DNA of 20,664 nucleotides, from assembly GCA_001468855.1 (NCBI GenBank), contig LDIV01000001.1:207131-227794 (forward strand). The letters run 5' to 3'. A model generated the notes under the pieces. The model saw nothing but the letters and a program-made list of their open reading frames with translations. It made no database searches and was not told the origin of the DNA. Shown here piece by piece: positions 1-6,946 of this stretch. This DNA comes from a candidate division TM6 bacterium UASB124 (lineage in GTDB: Bacteria > Dependentiae > Babeliae > Babeliales > RVW-14). The position numbers were made by a program, and so were the translations under genes. Position 1 is the first letter of the stretch. Every line of letters begins with the position of its first letter.

Positions 1-9
1 TGCTTTGCC

Positions 10-273
10 TTACGAGAAACGATTACTGTGTAGCAGAATACTCAGGGCTTTTAAATCGACTCTTTTTTGTTCAGTAACACTAACAAGAAAAAACGCACCG
101 GTTTTTTGATCTTTGAGAAATAACGTTTTTGACTGGAGTCCGGGCATCGTATCAAAACCGGGTGGGTCACTTATCACCGGTTTGTCTTCAGCTTTAAAAA
201 CCGGTTGATGCTTAAATAGTTGATACGTAATTTGGTTGCTGGTAAGAAAATCAAAGACTGCTTTTTCATTCAT
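10..273 (-). pseudogene. Prolyl-tRNA deacylase-like (YbaK/ProX family), truncated by a stop
   Basis: The 88 visible residues match the N-terminal half of the YbaK/ProX family, which hydrolyses mischarged tRNA such as Ala-tRNA(Pro). Family-typical stretches are GLQSKTLFLKDQKTGAFFLV (near residues 46-65) and the KRVDLKAL segment. Full-length members have about 160-170 residues. Here a TAA at 10-12 follows ...SNRFS, and the next three codons up to the window edge read G-K-A, which is how family members continue (RFSFG-like). The gene therefore looks interrupted by a nonsense change, not naturally short. Start: an upstream ATG lies at 294, but AGAGGG at about 282-287 sits 8 nt before the ATG at 273, so 273 is preferred. 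The family call is fairly sure. The pseudogene call is an inference, since only 9 bases beyond the stop are visible. Confidence 0.6.
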
Positions 274-294
274 AATTATTGTCCCTCTACACAT

Positions 295-553
295 AGCTCA
301 TTCAAAAAAAGGCTGCGCTGTTATTGTTGGGATTTTATTTTATCAAAAACTTCTTTGGCAGCATACATGGCATTTAATGTCACAAAAAACCTGCATACAC
401 CGACATTCGAAAAAAAATGCCTCAATTTTGAATGTCATAAACATGCGCTTAACTATCTCAGAGAGCTCAAACAACAAGAGTAACTCATCCGCTTACAGTA
501 TTACATCATCGATTTGCATTCTTTGCGTAAGTCCTGTAATTGAATCAAACACC
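295..553. other. Gap between sufS and the deacylase gene; possible gene debris
   Basis: No convincing complete gene lies here. On the minus strand the frame ending at the TAA near 322-324 reads NAMYAAKEVFDKIKSQQ and stops, which looks like a protein C-terminus but has no plausible start. Another minus frame is open upstream of it (LFELSEIVKRMFMTFKIEAF). The two frames meet at a run of eight A (410-417), where one extra base would join them. This could be a small decayed gene or chance in AT-rich DNA. No hairpin terminator is evident. Confidence 0.25.
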
Positions 554-1792
554 CTACAGCGTCTTCAGACACTGTTCAAGCTCGGTCAAAAAGATTTCTA
601 TATCTTGCTGTGTGTTATACGCCGCAAGGCTTACACGTAACAATGATTCAAATCCTAAATGCTTAGTTAACGGTTGCGCACAATGGTGACCGGCTCTTGT
701 TGCAATTCCTCGAGATCCAAGCATAGAAGCAATATCGTGAGGATGCGCCCCTTCAAATGCCATACAGATCAAATGACCTTCTTTTTTTAACCGTTCACTA
801 TTGCCGGCGATGGTAACTCGCGGCATTAATTGAAGTCCGTCAATGAGCATTGAACACAAAGACGCTTCGTGTTTGTGGAGTATGGAATAATCAAAGTTTT
901 TATTCATATAATCTATAGCTGCACCAAGCCCTATTGCTTGTGCAATCGGTGGGGTTCCGGCTTCATACTTGAGCGGACTTTCAGCCCAGGAAGCTTCCGT
1001 AAATTCAACTGAAAAAACCATGCCGCCGCCACGTTGATATGGCTGAACAGCTTCGTGATGTTTGTGGTTGATATACAAGACGCCTATGCCGGTAGGACCG
1101 AATGCTTTGTGCCCGGAAAAAACAAGGAAATCTGCGCCAAGTTTTTGGACGTCAATTTTTTTGTGTGGTACCGATTGTGCTGCATCAATTAAAACAAGAG
1201 CTCCATACTTATGCGCCTGTGCAATAAAATTTTCGAATTCATTAGTTGTGCTATCCCAGATTGGGCCGATGACATTGGATGAATGTGTAATAGCAACAAA
1301 CTTTGTCTTTGAGTTTAAAACGGAGGTTGGATTTTTGACACAAAACATTTTTTGATCAATAGAAACAAAAACAAGCTTCGCCCCTGTCTGTTGTGCAACC
1401 TGCTGCCACGGTAAAAGATTGGAATGATGTTCTGCCTGAGTAACAACGATTTCATCACCGGGCTTGAGCATATGTGCGGCCCATGCTTGAGCGATGAAAT
1501 TTGTTCCCTCAGTGGTTCCCTTGGTAAAAATTATTTCTTCTCGTTTATAAGCATTAATACCGGCAGCAATGGTATCGCGAGCGTTTTCATAGCGTGTGGT
1601 TGCCAATTCGCCTAATTCGTATAATGCACGGTGAACATTTGAACACGATATGGTGTAAAAACTGACAACAGCATCAATGACTGCTTGTGGCTTTTGTGCC
1701 GTTGCACCGCTATCAAGGTAAACAAGGTGTTTCCCGTCCCCCTGGGGGCGTTGGAAAATTGGAAAATCTTTGCGTATCTTATGTATCTCCAT
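554..1792 (-). CDS. sufS: Cysteine desulfurase, SufS/CsdA type
   Basis: Group II, PLP-dependent cysteine desulfurase. It removes sulfur from L-cysteine as an enzyme persulfide for Fe-S cluster assembly and other thio-cofactors, in the cytoplasm. At 412 residues it is the usual SufS length (about 405). Visible motifs: EHHSN (121-125, PLP-stacking His), THSSNVIG (169-176), DAAQS (203-207, Asp and Gln contacting the pyridine ring), SGHKAFGPTG (226-235, Schiff-base Lys229), RGGGMV (254-259), and the active-site loop RAGHHCAQP (366-374, Cys371), whose form is typical of SufS not IscS. The ATG at 1792 follows an AGGTAGGGG-like site. No sufB, sufC, sufD or sufU gene is present in the window, so its partners must lie elsewhere. 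Downstream on the same strand is the broken deacylase gene. Confidence 0.95.
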   Translation of the reverse strand: MEIHKIRKDFPIFQRPQGDGKHLVYLDSGATAQKPQAVIDAVVSFYTISCSNVHRALYELGELATTRYENARDTIAAGINAYKREEIIFTKGTTEGTNFIAQAWAAHMLKPGDEIVVTQAEHHSNLLPWQQVAQQTGAKLVFVSIDQKMFCVKNPTSVLNSKTKFVAITHSSNVIGPIWDSTTNEFENFIAQAHKYGALVLIDAAQSVPHKKIDVQKLGADFLVFSGHKAFGPTGIGVLYINHKHHEAVQPYQRGGGMVFSVEFTEASWAESPLKYEAGTPPIAQAIGLGAAIDYMNKNFDYSILHKHEASLCSMLIDGLQLMPRVTIAGNSERLKKEGHLICMAFEGAHPHDIASMLGSRGIATRAGHHCAQPLTKHLGFESLLRVSLAAYNTQQDIEIFLTELEQCLKTL

Positions 1793-1848
1793 TGGATACC
1801 CCTACCTGCTTGAGTTGTTATATTAATTCGCTATTAGAATTTAGTATA

Positions 1849-1877
1849 TTGACAATGGTTGGCAATGTCGATAAAGT
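1849..1877 (+). promoter_or_regulatory. Predicted sigma70-type promoter for the hydrolase-carboxylase operon
   Basis: A perfect -35 TTGACA (1849-1854) is followed after 17 nt by TAAAGT (1872-1877, 4 of 6 to TATAAT). It lies in the 175-nt divergent spacer between sufS and the hydrolase start and would give a leader of about 85 nt. It is read from sequence only. The promoter for sufS on the other strand is not obvious. Confidence 0.45.
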
Positions 1878-1967
1878 TGAACGTTTCGTAGAATTTGGTG
1901 TGTTTGTTGAGGAATTCATGGTTCGATACAAACCCTATCAACCATGATAGTTCACGAAGGATTATGT

Positions 1968-3212
1968 ATGCACGTATACAAAAAAGCGTTAAGTCTCTCC
2001 TACTTCGCCGTATTGGCTATTACACCATTAATTGCATGCCAAGAAGCTCCTGTGGTAGAACCACAATTTTCATATGCCCATCGTATAGAAGTCGCCTACA
2101 ATGATCATAAAGGCTTTCCTCTTGACCCTTCTCAGGAATACCTGGCACAAGCGCTTAACAAGCAACTGAATCAATCAATTCTTTTTGATCCTGTATTCCT
2201 CTACAAAGCTCCTCAGGTTCGTGAATATCACTTACGCCCAAAACCAACTCCTGAATTAGTTGGGACTATGTATGATGTAACAACTGAGGATGGTATTCAT
2301 CTTGGAGCTACTCATTTTGATCGAGGTAGCGATACCTTATTGGTTATTGGAACAGGATTTACCAATGAACGTGAAGTAATGTCACCGTTTGTTGCCATGT
2401 TTCCGGATTATGATGTTGTCATTTTTGATTTCAGAGGGCATGGCTATCAACCATTTTCAATAACCGATACAAAAACGTGGCCGCTTAGTTTGACTAAAGT
2501 AGGCTTCGGTATTGATGGTTCATTGGTAACGTTTGGTCTCAATGAAGACAAAGATGTCTTTGCCGTTGTGGAAGGCTTTAAGGCACTCAAGCAATGTAAC
2601 TATGGCAAATCGTATAAAAATGTTTTTGGACTTGGTGTTTGTTATGGAGCATTAATTTTTTTAAAAACATTATCGGTGTATCCTGGGATTTTTGACAAAT
2701 TGATACTTGACGGTTGTTGGCTTTCATTGCCTCTTTATTTTGATAAGGTAAAAGCAGATATTAAAACAATTTGTAATCCACAAGCAGGGGGATGGAAACA
2801 TCATTGGTTTTTTTCAAAATCACCCGTTAAACGTACGCTTGAATGGCTGGGACACAAGTTACTTAATTTAGACATCAATATATCGTTGCTTGATTACGCA
2901 CCCAAAATAAAAAATGCCTCGATTCTTATGTTTTACGGTAAAAACGATTACATGGTGACTCGCAATGAGTTTGAACAATTATGGAACGCATTAAGTGGTA
3001 TTGAAAAGACAGCTATCATTACTTCAAATCCACACGTTCGCAATCATTTAAAGCAGAAAGAGCTGTATAAAATGATTTGTGATCTTTATTTTCAATTACC
3101 ACAAGAAGAGATGATTGCCTGTTTGCGTGATACTGCTACGGCGGTTAATTTCTTTTCAGATTCACTGAAACGTGCGTGCGCTCCTTCACTTGATGAAACA
3201 AAAGCAGCATAA
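1968..3212 (+). CDS. Lipoprotein alpha/beta hydrolase with Cys nucleophile elbow
   Basis: Probable exported lipoprotein with an alpha/beta-hydrolase fold; substrate unknown. From the ATG at 1968 it has 414 residues. An in-frame ATG lies at 1944, but GAAGGA (1956-1961) sits 7 nt before 1968 and makes that the likely start. The N-terminus has a positively charged start, a hydrophobic stretch and the lipobox LIAC, giving lipidated Cys24. The fold is shown by the IGTGFTNE segment (oxyanion strand-loop, about 127-134), VIFDFRGHGY (151-160), the elbow GLGVCYGA (221-228) and a late strand ILMFYGKNDYMV with the probable acid Asp327. His356 or His360 is the likely catalytic His. The elbow has Cys225 where lipases and esterases carry Ser, as in dienelactone hydrolase. 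Only 17 nt separate it from the biotin carboxylase gene, suggesting co-transcription. No specific family is recognised. Confidence 0.75.
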   Translation: MHVYKKALSLSYFAVLAITPLIACQEAPVVEPQFSYAHRIEVAYNDHKGFPLDPSQEYLAQALNKQLNQSILFDPVFLYKAPQVREYHLRPKPTPELVGTMYDVTTEDGIHLGATHFDRGSDTLLVIGTGFTNEREVMSPFVAMFPDYDVVIFDFRGHGYQPFSITDTKTWPLSLTKVGFGIDGSLVTFGLNEDKDVFAVVEGFKALKQCNYGKSYKNVFGLGVCYGALIFLKTLSVYPGIFDKLILDGCWLSLPLYFDKVKADIKTICNPQAGGWKHHWFFSKSPVKRTLEWLGHKLLNLDINISLLDYAPKIKNASILMFYGKNDYMVTRNEFEQLWNALSGIEKTAIITSNPHVRNHLKQKELYKMICDLYFQLPQEEMIACLRDTATAVNFFSDSLKRACAPSLDETKAA

Positions 3213-3229
3213 GTATTGGTTGGTGAGGT

Positions 3230-4747
3230 ATGGGATTGTTTAAAAAGGTTTTAATTGCAAATCGTTCGGAGATTGCTCTTCGTGTTCAAGCTACTTGTCA
3301 CATGCTTGATATTGATACGGTTGCAGTATTTAGTAATGAAGATCGACATGCCTCGTTTGTTCGTAATGCCACCGAATCTTATATGTTGACTCTTAATGGA
3401 TATCAAGGGTATTTGGATACTGATACTATCATTGCCATAGCACACAAAAGTGGTGCCGATGCTATTCATCCGGGATATGGTTTTTTATCTGAAAATGCCT
3501 CGTTTGCTCAAAAAGTTATTGATGCCGGTCTGACATGGATTGGCCCTCATCCGCATAGCATTACGCAGATGGGTGACAAACTTCAAGCTCGCGCTCTTAT
3601 GCAACAGGCAGGTATTCCTGTTATACCGGGATTTGTTGTAGAAAATGTTTCATCATCGTATTATGCGGACATTAAAGATCGTGCTGCCGTCATTGGTTAT
3701 CCATTAATTATTAAAGATCCTCGTGGCGGCGGTGGCAAGGCTATGCGTTGCGTGCGACGTGAACAGGATTTCATTCAAGCCCTTGAGGCGGTAATTGCTG
3801 AAGCAAATAAGCTCACCGGAAGTTCAACATTATTAATAGAACGCTATATTGAATGCGGCCGGCATATTGAAATTCAAGTTGCCGGCGATGGTAACCGATA
3901 CGTACATATGTTTGAACGCGAATGTTCTATTCAGCGCCGTCATCAAAAAATGATTGAAGAAACTCCATGCAACTTCATACCAACAACTCTTAAAAAATCG
4001 ATGTACAAAGCTGCATTGTGTGCCGCTCAACAAGTCGCCTATGACAGTATTGGAACAGTTGAATGTATTGTAACACCATCGCATGATTTTTATTTTTTAG
4101 AAATGAATACGCGTTTACAGGTTGAACACGCTGTTACTGAAATGACTACAGGGATCGACTTGGTTGCATTACAAATACACCTTGCGGCAACTAAAAAGTT
4201 ACCACTCAAACAAAAAGATATTACCCAGCATGGACATGCAATTCAATGCCGTGTGTATGCTGAAGACCCTCAACATAATTTTGCTCCATCGGTTGGCGTT
4301 ATTAATCATATGTCAATTCATAAAGATCCCTTTGTTCGCATTGAACATGATCTATATAACGGGATGGAGGTCACTCCGTTTTTTGATCCTATGATTGCCA
4401 AATGTTCGGCAGTTGGATTAACACGTGAATTGGCTGCAGCTCGGCTTGCTTCGTACATGAGACAATATTATTTGGATGGCATAAGAACGAATGCAAAGTT
4501 TCTATCCAATATTATTTCGTCTGATGAATTCATATCAGGTCGTATTCATACACAAATGATGAATGATACTGCCTTTGTTGCACGAATGAACAAGGTTCAT
4601 CATGAACATGCGCATAATGAAATATGTGCCGGCATAGCAGCTCTTATTGTTGGCCTCAAGAAAACTGAGCGTGCTGTTACATCACCGCAGAACTCAAAAC
4701 AACCGAAGATCAATCATCGTCGTTGGAAGGATAAACAATGGTGGTAA
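3230..4747 (+). CDS. accC: Biotin carboxylase subunit of a biotin-dependent carboxylase
   Basis: ATP-grasp enzyme that carboxylates biotin using bicarbonate and ATP; the first half-reaction of acetyl-, propionyl- or methylcrotonyl-CoA carboxylase or pyruvate carboxylase. Motifs in order: KVLIANRSEIALR (6-18), DAIHPGYGFLSENA (77-90), the Gly-rich ATP loop RGGGGKAMR (165-173), RHIEIQV (211-217), FERECSIQRRHQK (228-240), EMNTRLQVEHAVTEMTTGID (291-310) and GMEVTPFFDPMIAK (378-391). At 505 residues it is longer than E. coli AccC (449); the C-terminal extra of about 50 residues leads towards the next ORF. Start ATG at 3230 follows GGTGAGG. It overlaps the carrier gene by 10 nt (ATGGTGGTAA), in the -1 frame. 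Which acyl substrate is used cannot be told, because no carboxyltransferase is present in the window. Confidence 0.9.
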   Translation: MGLFKKVLIANRSEIALRVQATCHMLDIDTVAVFSNEDRHASFVRNATESYMLTLNGYQGYLDTDTIIAIAHKSGADAIHPGYGFLSENASFAQKVIDAGLTWIGPHPHSITQMGDKLQARALMQQAGIPVIPGFVVENVSSSYYADIKDRAAVIGYPLIIKDPRGGGGKAMRCVRREQDFIQALEAVIAEANKLTGSSTLLIERYIECGRHIEIQVAGDGNRYVHMFERECSIQRRHQKMIEETPCNFIPTTLKKSMYKAALCAAQQVAYDSIGTVECIVTPSHDFYFLEMNTRLQVEHAVTEMTTGIDLVALQIHLAATKKLPLKQKDITQHGHAIQCRVYAEDPQHNFAPSVGVINHMSIHKDPFVRIEHDLYNGMEVTPFFDPMIAKCSAVGLTRELAAARLASYMRQYYLDGIRTNAKFLSNIISSDEFISGRIHTQMMNDTAFVARMNKVHHEHAHNEICAGIAALIVGLKKTERAVTSPQNSKQPKINHRRWKDKQWW

Positions 4748-5328
4748 AGAAACTTTCCATCAATGAAAAATTAAAAACATTTACCATGCATGTTGTATCC
4801 GGGGGCTTGGATATTGACGTTTGCGATGAACACGGTGAACGTGAGAAGCTTTTTATTACCAATTATGAGTATGACCCCAAAACAGGTATTGTTTATTATT
4901 GTAATAATGGAAGATCCTATCAGGCTTATATCAACAGTACATGTGATGATCCCGAAGCGTCATCATTGCGTGTTGTCATGCAAGGGTTTTTGCCAATAAT
5001 TGTACAAGAACAACATGAACGTACCACAAAACCGGCGAACCTTTGTCGTCCTGTACAATCTGTTGATATATTAAAAAGCCCTATAGCAGGGAGAATTACC
5101 AAGGTCTTGGTATCTCCCGGACAACAGGTATGCCAAGGGCAAGCGCTTGTATTAATTGAGTCTATGAAGATGGAAAATGAGATCTGTACCCCTCGGGCTG
5201 CGTTTATCAAAACTATTTTCATTCAGCCGGGAAATGTGGTACAACCAAATCAATACTTGATTGAATTTGAAAAAGAAGGAGATAGTAATGCAACAACAAA
5301 AAATGAATATGAGCAAAAAGCAGTTTAG
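4738..5328 (+). CDS. Biotin carboxyl carrier protein with an N-terminal linker domain
   Basis: Carries the biotin that shuttles CO2 from the biotin carboxylase to a carboxyltransferase. The C-terminal biotinyl domain covers about residues 108-178: SPIAGRITKVLV (114-125), then ESMKMENEI (141-149) with biotinylated Lys144 and the usual flanking Met residues, then VQPNQYLIEFE. The first 100 or so residues form a separate domain, rich in beta-strand-like sequence, in the place where propionyl-CoA-carboxylase alpha subunits have a BT/linker domain. Taken with the preceding gene, the order BC-linker-BCCP equals one fused alpha subunit (about 700 residues) split in two. It has its own ribosome site GGAAGGA (4725-4731), 6 nt before the ATG, so separate translation is likely. 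The last 41 nt overlap the MerR-type gene. Confidence 0.85.
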   Translation: MVVKKLSINEKLKTFTMHVVSGGLDIDVCDEHGEREKLFITNYEYDPKTGIVYYCNNGRSYQAYINSTCDDPEASSLRVVMQGFLPIIVQEQHERTTKPANLCRPVQSVDILKSPIAGRITKVLVSPGQQVCQGQALVLIESMKMENEICTPRAAFIKTIFIQPGNVVQPNQYLIEFEKEGDSNATTKNEYEQKAV

Positions 5329-5794
5329 AATAGGGGACTTGGCAGAGGAGCTCAAAGTAAAAAAATTTGTTATTCGATTCTGGGAAAAAGAATTTGGCAT
5401 TGAATCGGACCGCTCAGAAGGAGGACAGCGTTTTTACACATCTGACGATTTGCGAAGGTTTCTCTTAATTAAAGATCTATTGTATAATCAAGGCTTTACA
5501 ATTGCCGGAGCTAAAAAACAACTGAATTCGATTGTTGACCAAAATCTTGTAAAAAATGAGCATGAAAATGTGGTAGTGGCCCAACAAGACGCAGCTCATG
5601 TCGAACAAACGAGCCAGGAGTATGCAGCAGCAGTAATGGAACAAGTAGCACCACACAGTACCGATACCCCTTCTGCTGAAGAACAAGAGATAACCCCGGC
5701 AAAAAAAGTTTTACGGTATAATGATATAATCGTTCAACAATGTAATGAGCTTAAGAAGCGTCTGATTAATCTCAAAACAAAGCTTGAGCAATAA
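5288..5794 (+). CDS. MerR-family transcriptional regulator
   Basis: DNA-binding protein of the MerR superfamily, 168 residues. The N-terminal winged-helix reads FRIGDLAEELKVKKFVIRFW (14-33), then EKEFGIESDRSEGGQRFYTSDDL, the wing and second helix-turn-helix typical of MerR, then a helix LLIKDLLYNQGFTIAGAKKQL. A low-complexity linker rich in Glu, Gln and Ala follows. The end (about 142-168) is a short amphipathic helix, probably for dimerisation. No effector-binding domain or Cys metal site is seen, so the signal is unknown. Start: ATG at 5261 is in frame, but AGAAGGAGAT at 5274-5283 places initiation at 5288, inside the end of the carrier gene (41-nt overlap). Translational coupling with the carrier gene is likely. 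It may control this operon, which is inference. Confidence 0.85.
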   Translation: MQQQKMNMSKKQFRIGDLAEELKVKKFVIRFWEKEFGIESDRSEGGQRFYTSDDLRRFLLIKDLLYNQGFTIAGAKKQLNSIVDQNLVKNEHENVVVAQQDAAHVEQTSQEYAAAVMEQVAPHSTDTPSAEEQEITPAKKVLRYNDIIVQQCNELKKRLINLKTKLEQ

Positions 5795-5824
5795 ATACAT
5801 AAAAATTTGATTGTAATGGAAATA

Positions 5825-6574
5825 ATGAAAGCCGGCTTTTTGTTAATCAACAAGCCGACAGGTAAGACATCGTTTGATTGCATTCGTGTTATCAAAAAAC
5901 TCATGCCGCGCGGAACCAAGGTTGGTCACTCCGGTACACTTGATGATTTTGCAACAGGGTTATTAATTATTTGCATTGGCCGTCCAGCAACACGGTTAGC
6001 ATCCACACTATTTGCGTGCGACAAAGAGTATATTGTCAAGGCAAAACTCGGTGAACAATCTGATTCGCTTGATTGTACCGGTAAGATTATCCAAACAGCA
6101 TCCGATGCTATGATTGACCGGATTACTGAAACACAATTACGAGAAGCAATGCAGTCATTGCAACCGTCATATCTGCAAATACCGCCCATTTATTCTGCAT
6201 TGAAACATCAAGGGAAGCCTTTATATACTTTAGCACGTAAGAAAAAATTACCGACTGATGTGTTAGAAACCATTGCGCAACAAAAGGGACGTGAAGTTTT
6301 TATTAAAGAAATAGAATTGCTTGATTTTAAACCACCATTTTTTACTATTCGTACATTGGTTTCAAAAGGAACCTATGTACGTTCATTGGCTCATGATATT
6401 GCGCAAAAGCTTGGTCTTCCGGCAACAACGTATGAACTTGAACGGACAAAGATTAGTAACCTTCTCCTGAAACAATCTGTGCATCTTGCTGATTTATGTG
6501 ATCGATTAAAGCTGCAGGAAAAATTAATTGATATTGATGAAATGATTCAGCGACTTAGTCATCAATCTCACTAG
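5825..6574 (+). CDS. truB: tRNA pseudouridine(55) synthase TruB
   Basis: Makes pseudouridine at U55 in the T-loop of most tRNAs. From 5825 it has 249 residues. Motifs: GFLLINKPTGKTSFD near the N-terminus (the family's conserved start), GHSGTLDDFATGLL with the catalytic Asp40, ACDKEYIVKAKLGEQSDSLD, QIPPIYSALKHQGKPLY and the late VSKGTYVRSLAHDIAQKLG signature. No clear PUA domain follows, so it is a short TruB. In-frame ATGs also occur at 5807 and 5816; none has a strong ribosome site. 5825 was chosen because MKAGFLLINKP fits the family's usual N-terminus; 5807 would add six residues. It begins 30 nt after the MerR gene and is the last gene of this run. Confidence 0.93.
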   Translation: MKAGFLLINKPTGKTSFDCIRVIKKLMPRGTKVGHSGTLDDFATGLLIICIGRPATRLASTLFACDKEYIVKAKLGEQSDSLDCTGKIIQTASDAMIDRITETQLREAMQSLQPSYLQIPPIYSALKHQGKPLYTLARKKKLPTDVLETIAQQKGREVFIKEIELLDFKPPFFTIRTLVSKGTYVRSLAHDIAQKLGLPATTYELERTKISNLLLKQSVHLADLCDRLKLQEKLIDIDEMIQRLSHQSH

Positions 6575-6609
6575 GCCGTATCGACATTTAAGTTCAAAAG
6601 GAGATAATC

Positions 6610-6642
6610 AACCACAAATAACTGAGAAAAAACCTTGTGGTT
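6610..6642. repeat. Inverted repeat downstream of truB
   Basis: AACCACAA (6610-6617) pairs perfectly with TTGTGGTT (6635-6642) around a 17-nt loop, 36 nt after the truB stop. It lacks the U-tract and compact loop of an intrinsic terminator. It may still mark the operon end or be a protein site. Confidence 0.35.
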
Positions 6643-6649
6643 AAAAGAT

Positions 6650-6748
6650 ATGAGCTTTCAAAAGAGCAATAGGAAGTCACAAAAATATGATGCCTGGAAA
6701 AAAAAGGGGATCGAGGGCGACACCGAACCGATAGTTCAACAGATATAA
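6650..6748 (+). CDS. Possible small ORF of 32 codons, unrecognised
   Basis: An ATG at 6650 opens a frame reading MSFQKSNRKSQKYDAWKKKG and then a further 12 residues with EGDTEP before TAA at 6746. It is basic in its first half and acidic or neutral at the end. No good ribosome site precedes it and I recognise no family. The composition looks protein-like and the frame stays open a little past the stop, so it may be a real micro-protein, a remnant of a longer gene or chance. Confidence 0.2.
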   Translation: MSFQKSNRKSQKYDAWKKKGIEGDTEPIVQQI

Positions 6749-6858
6749 GCCTCCCCCAGAATCAGCCGTAAATTTTTTGATTTCAGAATATGAACCATTC
6801 AATCTGTAATAAAACAACATGTCCAAATAGTGTTCTTATGGCAGAAACTTGTTTTTTC

Positions 6859-6889
6859 TTGCAATCTACTGTTGAATTATAGATATAAT
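6859..6889 (+). promoter_or_regulatory. Predicted promoter of kup
   Basis: A perfect -10 TATAAT (6884-6889) is preceded by TTGCAA (6859-6864, 4 of 6 to consensus) with a long 19-nt spacer. It would start RNA near 6896, giving a leader of about 50 nt before the kup ATG. Confidence 0.4.
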
Positions 6890-6946
6890 GAGGGTGCACT
6901 ATAAAGATTTAGATACATAAATACGTTTGAAGAAGGACAAAGACGT

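Larger units (their letters stand above)
6575..6946. other. Spacer of 372 nt between truB and kup
   Basis: Contents visible: an 8-bp perfect inverted repeat (6610-6617 with 6635-6642, loop 17 nt, no T-run after it); a possible 32-codon ORF at 6650-6748; a locally more GC-rich stretch around 6705-6770 that I cannot assign to a known RNA; and the kup promoter near 6859-6889. Nothing here matches a riboswitch consensus that I recognise. The GC-rich part lies upstream of the predicted kup promoter, so it would not be in the kup leader. Confidence 0.5.

Noticed and set aside
236..640. Plus-strand frames of 87 and 134 codons over the sufS/deacylase region
   Set aside because: They overlap the start of the deacylase gene and the end of sufS on the other strand, have no ribosome site and show no family features, apart from a mildly protein-like tail (LNYLRELKQQE) near 480.
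6650..6890. c-di-AMP (ydaO-type) riboswitch controlling kup
   Set aside because: Such elements are known upstream of K+ transporters, but I cannot match the consensus, and the GC-rich part lies before the likely promoter.
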